Shown here: piece by piece, positions 4,859 through 9,131 of the stretch
How positions within the stretch are numbered: the first letter of the stretch is position 1
Layout: every line of letters begins with the position of its first letter
Source: Candidatus Doudnabacteria bacterium
GTDB taxonomy: Bacteria > Patescibacteriota > Doudnabacteria > UBA920 > O2-02-FULL-48-8
DNA: 9,131 nt
Direction: 5' to 3'
NCBI GenBank assembly: GCA_016198045.1
Contig: JACQJI010000003.1
Location: 1 to 9,131 of the forward strand
The notes under the pieces: generated by a model
What the model was told of the DNA's origin: nothing
Databases searched by the model: none
Seen by the model: the letters and a program-made list of their open reading frames with translations, nothing else
Translations under genes and position numbers: made by a program

Positions 4859-6628
4859 TCAAACTTCTATCACCACCGGCAGGATCATAGGCCGACGCTC
4901 AGTTCGCTGATACAAGAATTCCCCGATTTGATCTCGGACTTCGGAGCGGATGAAGGCCCAGTTGGGTTCAGCCTGTTTAAGCCTGCCTTTTGTCTCAACG
5001 ATTTTTCGGACCTCATGCTTGACTTCTTTCAGCAAATCTTCCGAACCTTTCATGTAAATGAATCCGCGGGAGATGATATCTGGCGGTTGCGCCAGTTTGC
5101 CGTTGGTTTTGTCAATCGACATGATAATCACAAACATCCCGTCCGTGCTCATGACTTGCCGGTCCCGCAACACCACTTCGCCGACATCCCCGACCCCTAG
5201 CCCGTCCACAAACACGTAGCCGGTCGGGATTCTGGCGTCCGAAACCCGGATCTTGCCGTCGGCGGACAGTTCCAACATTTGGCCGTTGTCGAGCGTGAAG
5301 ATGTTATCTTCCGGCACTCCGACGTCGCGGGCGAGGTTGGCGTGCGCCACCAACATGTGATACTCGCCGTGAATCGGCATGAAGTATTTGGGCCGAGTGA
5401 GCCCGACCATGAGTTTGAGGTCCTCTTGGTATGCGTGCCCCGAAGTATGAATGTCCAGAATTTTCAGGTACAAAACTTTGGCCCCCTGCCTGGCCAGGTT
5501 TGACAGTGTGGAAGAAATTGACCGTTCATTGCCGGGAATGGGCGAGGCGGAAACCACCACGGTGTCGCCTTTCTTGATTTCAATGGTTTTGTGTTCGCCG
5601 CGCGCGATCCGGGCCAGGGCGGAAAACTCTTCGCCTTGGGAGCCGGTGGTCAGAATCACGACTTGGTTGTCGGGCAGCCGCTGGGCTTGTTCCATTTTGA
5701 TGATCATGTTTTTGGCCGGCAAGGCGAGGTATCCGGTGGACAGACAAATTTCCACGCTGTTAACCAGCGAGCGGCCCGTGACTACCACCTTGCGTCCGCT
5801 TTTGTGGGCCGCGTCAAATAGTTGCTGGATGCGGCCGATGAGGGTGGAGAAAGTGGTGAAAATCAGTCGTCCTTTGGCGTCGTTCAGCAGCCGGTCAATG
5901 GTTTCGCCTAAGGTTTTCTCGGACATGGAATAGCCGGGCTTTTCGGCGTTGGTCGAATCAGACATAAGCAGCGCCACGCCTTCGCCTCCAAATTTGGCCA
6001 GCTTGTCGAACTCGGTGGGTTTGCCGTCCACTGGCGTGTGGTCAAACTTCCAGTCAGTAGCGTAAACCAGCAAGCCGGCCGGCGTGTTGATGGCCAGCCC
6101 GATACTGTCCGGAATGTTGTGATTCAGCCGGAAGAATCTGATTCGGAAATTCCCCAATGTCAGGACGTCGTCTTTGTTGAGCTCGAAAATTTTGGACCGC
6201 CCGAGCAGATGAAATTCTTCCAGGCGCTTTTTGATGAATTCGCCAGTGAGCTTCATGGTGTAAATTGGCGGGTCGCCGATTTTGGGCAGGATGTAGGGGA
6301 TGGCTCCGATGTGGTCCAAGTGGCCGTGGGTGATAACCACGCCCTTGATCCGTTTCTTGTTGTCTTCCAAGTATTTGGTGTTTGGGATGATATAGTCGAT
6401 CCCTGGCATGGTTTCGTCCGGAAAACCAAGTCCCATATCGATAACCAAAATATCGTCGCCGTACTCCATGATGGTCATGTTTTCGCCGACTTCTTCAATG
6501 CCTCCCAGGGGGATAACTTTTAGTGTTTGTTTTGAGTCAAGTTTGATTGTCTGCGGCTGTTGACTGACTCGCTCGGCAACCGCCTGCCTGCCGGCAGGCA
6601 TGGCAGTTTGTTGTTTGCGCATAATCAT
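4859..6628 (-). CDS. rnj: Ribonuclease J
   Basis: A 589-residue metallo-beta-lactamase/beta-CASP ribonuclease, the main 5'-to-3' exonuclease and endonuclease of mRNA decay and rRNA maturation in bacteria that rely on it. Metal ligands are visible as HGHLDH (101-106), His170 in LNHNIPDS, Asp192 in TDWKFDH and His420 in PIHGEY. The beta-CASP part includes SDSTNAEKPG (224-232), LTTGSQGEE (326-334), SASPIPGNE (360-368) and HTSGH (394-398). The C-terminal RNase J domain runs from about 465 to 589. The core begins near residue 36 (LKVIPLGGIEEVGEN), so there is an N-terminal extension of about 35 residues that includes PAGRQA (11-16), encoded by a 16-bp palindrome. The ATG at 6626-6628 has AAAGGA 11 bases upstream. 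A strong promoter at 6839-6867 implies a leader of about 204 bases. A second ATG at 6620-6622 is possible. Confidence 0.97.
   Translation of the reverse strand: MIMRKQQTAMPAGRQAVAERVSQQPQTIKLDSKQTLKVIPLGGIEEVGENMTIMEYGDDILVIDMGLGFPDETMPGIDYIIPNTKYLEDNKKRIKGVVITHGHLDHIGAIPYILPKIGDPPIYTMKLTGEFIKKRLEEFHLLGRSKIFELNKDDVLTLGNFRIRFFRLNHNIPDSIGLAINTPAGLLVYATDWKFDHTPVDGKPTEFDKLAKFGGEGVALLMSDSTNAEKPGYSMSEKTLGETIDRLLNDAKGRLIFTTFSTLIGRIQQLFDAAHKSGRKVVVTGRSLVNSVEICLSTGYLALPAKNMIIKMEQAQRLPDNQVVILTTGSQGEEFSALARIARGEHKTIEIKKGDTVVVSASPIPGNERSISSTLSNLARQGAKVLYLKILDIHTSGHAYQEDLKLMVGLTRPKYFMPIHGEYHMLVAHANLARDVGVPEDNIFTLDNGQMLELSADGKIRVSDARIPTGYVFVDGLGVGDVGEVVLRDRQVMSTDGMFVIIMSIDKTNGKLAQPPDIISRGFIYMKGSEDLLKEVKHEVRKIVETKGRLKQAEPNWAFIRSEVRDQIGEFLYQRTERRPMILPVVIEV
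6585..6600. repeat. GC-rich 16-bp palindrome inside rnj, encoding PAGRQA
   Basis: TGCCTGCCGGCAGGCA is a perfect palindrome. It is translated on the minus strand as part of MPAGRQAVAE in the RNase J N-terminal extension. I know similar palindromes, and the PAGRQ residues they produce, as a recurring feature of Parcubacteria genomes; that link is from memory. Confidence 0.7.
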
Positions 6629-6637
6629 AAGCGCAAA
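6614..6637 (-). promoter_or_regulatory. Hairpin enclosing the RNase J start codon
   Basis: TTTGCGC and GCGCAAA form perfect 7-bp arms around a 10-base loop TTATGATTAT. The loop holds the chosen ATG and the first two bases of the second in-frame ATG. The preceding AAAGGA ribosome site stays just outside the stem. Such a structure could modulate translation or be an RNase J target; function is inferred. Confidence 0.5.
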
Positions 6638-6737
6638 AATCCTTTCTCCGCTGTGTCATGCGGAATTGAATAAACTTGTGAGCCAATCGACAGGGCTTAA
6701 CCCAAGGCCGAATGGATCAATTAACACAACACAAGCT

Positions 6738-6753
6738 AAAATCTCTCGATTTT
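6738..6753 (-). other. Small GNRA-loop hairpin in the RNase J leader
   Basis: On the minus strand AAAATC and GATTTT form a 6-bp stem closed by GAGA, a GNRA tetraloop. The stem is A/T-rich and weak alone. Confidence 0.35.
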
Positions 6754-6788
6754 GGACTGTGTGGTATCAACTAAAGTCTGGTTCCCGC

Positions 6789-6806
6789 CTCCGCCAGCTG
6801 GCGGAG
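6789..6806. repeat. GC-rich 18-bp palindrome in the RNase J leader
   Basis: CTCCGCCAGCTGGCGGAG is a perfect palindrome in otherwise AT-rich leader DNA. In RNA it would form a strong stem of about 7 pairs with a small loop. Its composition suggests a mobile or repeated palindromic element like the one at 6585-6600, with different sequence. Confidence 0.65.
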
Positions 6807-6838
6807 CGGTATGAAGAATATGAAGAAAGTGTATATAT

Positions 6839-6867
6839 AGTATATATCAAAAACCGTTCGATGTCAA
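6839..6867 (-). promoter_or_regulatory. Promoter of RNase J
   Basis: On the minus strand TTGACA (6862-6867, perfect) is followed by 17 bases and TATACT (6839-6844, 5 of 6). This is the best promoter in the window. The -35 begins one base after the encoded CCA end of tRNA-Leu, so no tRNA terminator fits between them. Confidence 0.8.
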
Positions 6868-6868
6868 T

Positions 6869-6954
6869 TGGTGGGCGAGAGAGGAGTCGAACCTCCACGG
6901 GAATAATCCCACACGCTCCTGAAGCGTGCGCGTCTGCCATTCCGCCACTCGCCC
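6869..6954 (-). tRNA. tRNA-Leu(CAG), CCA end encoded
   Basis: An 86-base class II tRNA. The acceptor stem GGGCGAG/CTCGCCC has 7 perfect pairs, discriminator A and encoded CCA. The D arm is GCGG...CGC with the GG of the loop. The anticodon stem CACGC/GCGTG encloses loop TTCAGGA, anticodon CAG, which reads CUG leucine codons. The long variable arm (TGGGATTATTCCCGT region) is the leucine/serine/tyrosine class mark. The T arm GGAGG-TTCGACT-CCTCT has one G-U pair. The gene stands between the peptide-binding protein and RNase J, with its own promoter just upstream (6965-6993). Confidence 0.97.
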
Positions 6955-6964
6955 TCGTCGTATT

Positions 6965-6993
6965 ACTTTATCATTTTTTGATTTCTAGCTCAA
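6965..6993 (-). promoter_or_regulatory. Promoter of tRNA-Leu
   Basis: On the minus strand TTGAGC (6988-6993) is followed by 17 bases and TAAAGT (6965-6970). The -10 is preceded by TGA, an extended -10 element. The start would lie a few bases before the mature tRNA 5' end. Confidence 0.55.
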
Positions 6994-7006
6994 GACTATT
7001 TTGCTT

Positions 7007-7067
7007 ACCCGGTAGTGAAATTTGATTTTATTTCCCGGCGCAGCCGATCAAATTTCTACTACCGGGT
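7007..7067 (-). repeat. Long inverted repeat at the 3' end of the peptide-binding protein gene
   Basis: ACCCGGTAGT-GAAATTTGAT (7007-7026) pairs with 7047-7067. It makes a 20-bp stem with one bulged base (7057) and a 20-base loop that is itself GC-rich. The stem includes the TAG stop codon of the gene at 7059. No T-run follows on either strand, so it is not a standard terminator. It could block 3' exonucleases or be another palindromic element. Confidence 0.65.
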
Positions 7068-8819
7068 TTCAATATACCACTGATTGATATCCGCGAATCT
7101 TTCGGACGGGTGGATAATTGTCGTCTGGTCAAAGCCCTTGATTTTTTTTGGCAGATTATAGACAAACACAGAACTATCGAGAAAAATAGCGGGCAGAGCG
7201 TCGAGGATGATCATTTGAAATTGCTGATAACTAACACTTCTGGCATTCACGTCATTGGTCTGTCGGGCGGCAGTTAGCAGCTTATCGACTTCGGCATGAG
7301 AAAAGCCAGACAAATTGAGTCCCGGATCGCGAGCTTGGGACGAGTGCCAGAAAGAGAATGGGTCGGGATCCGGGCCGGTGTTTTCGGCAAACAGCAAAGC
7401 GTCGAAATTTCTGGTACGGATATAATCCTGTTCAAGTTCCATGGCTGAAACGATGATGACATTGATGCTAGCCCCCAGGGCAGACCATTGGCTTTGCAAA
7501 ATTTGCGCGGTTTTGACGTTAAGCACAAAATCATTGGTGACCAGGTTGAATTGAAGCACCCGCCCCTTTTTTACCCTGGTGTTGGTAGCCGGATCGAGCA
7601 GCCAGCCGGCTTTGTTTAAGATGCTCGCGGCTTCCTCGAGACTGGTGTGGGTGGCTTCTGCCACTTTTGGGTTGTAGCCCAAATTACCTTCCAAAACCGG
7701 GCCGTAAGCCTGTTTGGCGTAACCTGCATAGACTTGTTCGATTATGGTTTTGCGGTCAGTGGCCAGCCAGAGGCCTTGCCTGACTGCCTTGTCGGCCAGT
7801 ATGGAATTTTTGGGGAGATTGAAAAATACCGCTTGATACTGCGGCAGGCCAAGCAGGTATTGGTTGTATTTATCGGAATTTTCCAAGAAAAGTTTTTTAT
7901 CAAAAGGCAGATAGCCGATGCCTTGGATTTCACGCGATTGGTAGGCGTGGATCAGGCCGTCGTAGTCGGAGTAAAATTTGAAGGTGACTCGGTTGATCCA
8001 CGGCCGGCCGGCATGGTAATTGTCATTGGCTCTAAAAGTGATTGCTTTGACTGTGCCGTCAGGAGTTTTCTTGATTTCCCGGACCGCGAAGGGGCCAGAG
8101 CCGACTGCTCTGAGGTTGCTGTCGGTCAATCGGAAGTTGGTGGGCGGCAGCCCTTCCCAGACGTGCTTGGGCAGAATTCCTACAGTGAAGTTGGTAATAA
8201 ATGAGGCCGAAACTTCTCTTAAGGTAAAGCTAATGGTCAGGTCATCAATTTTTTCCGCTTTTACCCGGTTGAAATTGCCGCGCAAAGGTGATTCATATTC
8301 CGAATTTTGGATAGTCTGGATGGTAAACACCACGTCATCAGCCAGCAGCGGCTTGCCGTCCTGCCATTTAAGATTCGGTTTCAATTTGATGGTATAAGTT
8401 TTTTGGTCAGCGGAGACTGTGGGCAGGGCTTCCGCCAAATCTGGGACGAGCTTGAGATCTTTGTCGAATTCCAGGAGTTGGGCGTAAGCGATTCTGGCCA
8501 GGTCTGAGTCAACGCTTGAGGCCGCGGCCAGCACCGGATTGATAAATCGCGGCTGGCCCACCAGGCCCTCTATGTATTCGCCCCCGTAGTCAGGAACATT
8601 GCCGTTGTTGGTCAGGCTGCCGGAAATAAGGAGCGAGCCGCTGACGATGGCAATTACTGAGAGAATGGCAATTGCTAAAAAATCTTTTTTTTGGAAAGCC
8701 TCTAAGTATTTGGATAAGTTCCGGAAGCGGATTTGAGGAAGATAAAAAAGGCCTTTCCAGGCTTGCTTCAGAATTATCCGGATAAAATTTACAGCACGAA
8801 AAAAAAGATTTTGTGGCAT
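7059..8819 (-). CDS. Membrane-anchored family 5 (peptide/nickel-type) solute-binding protein
   Basis: A 586-residue extracellular solute-binding protein of the DppA/OppA family. Residues 1-46 are basic and cytoplasmic, and residues about 47-66 (FLAIAILSVIAIVSGSLLI) form a single membrane anchor. The protein contains no cysteine, so it is not a lipoprotein. The family signature is clear at about 125-167 (VPDLAEALPTVSADQKTY, then KWQDGKPLLADDVVFTI), and later FDALLFAENTGPDPDPFSFW and LSGFSHAEVDKLLTAAR match the conserved C-terminal lobe. It should bind oligopeptides or a related ligand outside the cell. No permease or ATPase gene lies within the window, so its transport partner, if any, is elsewhere. 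Its ATG shares one base with the secG stop (TAATG), so it is translated by coupling to secG. A 61-base inverted repeat covers its stop codon. Confidence 0.92.
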   Translation of the reverse strand: MPQNLFFRAVNFIRIILKQAWKGLFYLPQIRFRNLSKYLEAFQKKDFLAIAILSVIAIVSGSLLISGSLTNNGNVPDYGGEYIEGLVGQPRFINPVLAAASSVDSDLARIAYAQLLEFDKDLKLVPDLAEALPTVSADQKTYTIKLKPNLKWQDGKPLLADDVVFTIQTIQNSEYESPLRGNFNRVKAEKIDDLTISFTLREVSASFITNFTVGILPKHVWEGLPPTNFRLTDSNLRAVGSGPFAVREIKKTPDGTVKAITFRANDNYHAGRPWINRVTFKFYSDYDGLIHAYQSREIQGIGYLPFDKKLFLENSDKYNQYLLGLPQYQAVFFNLPKNSILADKAVRQGLWLATDRKTIIEQVYAGYAKQAYGPVLEGNLGYNPKVAEATHTSLEEAASILNKAGWLLDPATNTRVKKGRVLQFNLVTNDFVLNVKTAQILQSQWSALGASINVIIVSAMELEQDYIRTRNFDALLFAENTGPDPDPFSFWHSSQARDPGLNLSGFSHAEVDKLLTAARQTNDVNARSVSYQQFQMIILDALPAIFLDSSVFVYNLPKKIKGFDQTTIIHPSERFADINQWYIETR

Positions 8820-9043
8820 TATTCGATAAACAAAATGGCGACGCTTAAACAGACAAAAATAACGGCGAGGATGATGGTGAAATAATGCAGGCCGCGGGCC
8901 AAGCCTCGCTTGGAGCGATAAACCGCGCCTTCTCCTCCAAACACGCTGGAGAGGCCGCCTTCTTTTTGCTGGAGAAGAATGCTGATCGTCAGCAGGACTG
9001 AAACGCCGATTAGGCCGAATGTGAGGATATCTTTAAGGTTCAT
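8819..9043 (-). CDS. secG: Preprotein translocase subunit SecG
   Basis: A 74-residue inner-membrane subunit of the SecYEG channel. Two membrane helices are seen, at about 6-24 and 52-72, joined by the conserved cytoplasmic loop LLQQKEGGLSSVFGGEG (23-39) and a basic stretch RSKRGLARG. Size and topology are standard for SecG. The gene overlaps the binding-protein start by one base. No good Shine-Dalgarno precedes the ATG at 9043, and an AT-rich palindrome begins 6 bases upstream. This makes it the probable first gene of the pair, unless transcription enters from beyond the window. Confidence 0.95.
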   Translation of the reverse strand: MNLKDILTFGLIGVSVLLTISILLQQKEGGLSSVFGGEGAVYRSKRGLARGLHYFTIILAVIFVCLSVAILFIE

Positions 9044-9048
9044 AAGGT

Positions 9049-9127
9049 TTTACTAATTACGAATGGTTACTAATATACTAATTGCCTAATTCTATTGGTA
9101 TATTCGTACTGATTAGTAATTAGTAAA
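9049..9127. repeat. AT-rich imperfect palindrome B (ACTAAT/ACGAAT family)
   Basis: The outer arms TTTACTAATTAC (9049-9060) and GTAATTAGTAAA (9116-9127) are a perfect 12-bp inverted repeat. Inside, GAAT/ATTC and ACTAAT/ATTGGT words pair imperfectly with about 10 unmatched bases on one side. Its words match those of the element at 4775-4854. It lies directly upstream of secG at the window end. Confidence 0.65.
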
Positions 9128-9131
9128 GCTC

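Larger units (their letters stand above)
6629..6832 (-). promoter_or_regulatory. Long structured 5' leader of RNase J mRNA
   Basis: From the predicted start near 6832 to the ATG at 6628 there are about 204 untranslated bases. They hold an 18-bp palindrome (6789-6806), a short hairpin with GAGA loop (6738-6753) and the start-codon hairpin. No convincing ORF or known riboswitch is seen in the leader. Long leaders used for self-regulation are known for RNase E in Escherichia coli; a similar role here is inferred. Confidence 0.45.

Noticed and set aside
5451..5933. 160-residue plus-strand ORF inside rnj
   Set aside because: It lies wholly opposite conserved RNase J coding sequence, has no start signals and matches no family I know.
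6038..6523. 161-residue plus-strand ORF inside rnj
   Set aside because: It is an antisense shadow of the catalytic domain of RNase J; its length follows from the codon bias of the real gene.
6600..7025. 141-residue plus-strand ORF across the leader and tRNA
   Set aside because: It runs through tRNA-Leu and two promoters on the other strand and has no coding signals.
7007..7067. Intrinsic terminator for the binding-protein gene
   Set aside because: The stem is long, but no T-run follows on the minus strand; it is kept only as an inverted repeat.
7647..8204. 185-residue plus-strand ORF opposite the binding protein
   Set aside because: It is entirely antisense to a well-conserved SBP family gene.

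Overview
The window looks like a chromosome segment of a Candidate Phyla Radiation (Patescibacteria, probably Parcubacteria-like) bacterium. This is an inference from several signs. The GC content is moderate. Two GC-rich palindromes match types I know from such genomes, and one of them is translated as a Pro-Ala-Gly-Arg-Gln stretch inside RNase J. AT-rich imperfect palindromes built from ACTAAT/ACGAAT words sit between genes. There is a membrane-anchored peptide-binding protein without a lipobox, and a TrmB-type regulator. TGA serves as a stop codon (antitoxin, mannomutase, RNase J), so the UGA=Gly code of Gracilibacteria/Absconditabacteria does not apply.

Layout. 1-530 (minus): a type II toxin-antitoxin pair with an ATGA overlap; the toxin runs off the window edge. 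It has a clear sigma70-type promoter, two operator-like direct repeats and a hairpin at the predicted mRNA 5' end. 530-1984: a TrmB-like regulator (minus) and a divergent secreted, beta-strand-rich protein of unknown function (plus) share a short intergenic region with a dyad. The secreted gene ends at a strong intrinsic terminator. 2096-3828 (plus): promoter, an unrecorded 46-residue charged ORF, then a phosphomannomutase/phosphoglucomutase and its terminator. 3809-9043 (minus): housekeeping genes in the order secG, peptide-binding protein, tRNA-Leu(CAG), RNase J, tryptophanyl-tRNA synthetase. Promoters can be read in front of the tRNA, RNase J and trpS.

How the parts relate. secG and the binding protein are translationally coupled and concern the cell envelope (export and solute binding). 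tRNA-Leu, RNase J and TrpRS are RNA/translation functions. RNase J has a predicted leader of about 200 nt with several hairpins, one enclosing the start codon, which suggests post-transcriptional control. The first 2 kb (toxin-antitoxin, regulator, secreted protein) is the accessory part. The secreted-protein gene looks richer in GC than the regulator beside it and may have been acquired.

I see no CRISPR array, transposase, phage gene or recognisable defence system other than the toxin-antitoxin pair. The most interesting items are the RNase J leader, the regulator/secreted-protein pair, the small ORF coupled to the mannomutase, and the palindromic repeat families. No gene-free stretch exceeds 300 bases. 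The longest are 6629-6868 (RNase J leader, annotated below) and 1946-2146 (terminator, about 110 bases with nothing I can identify, then a promoter).
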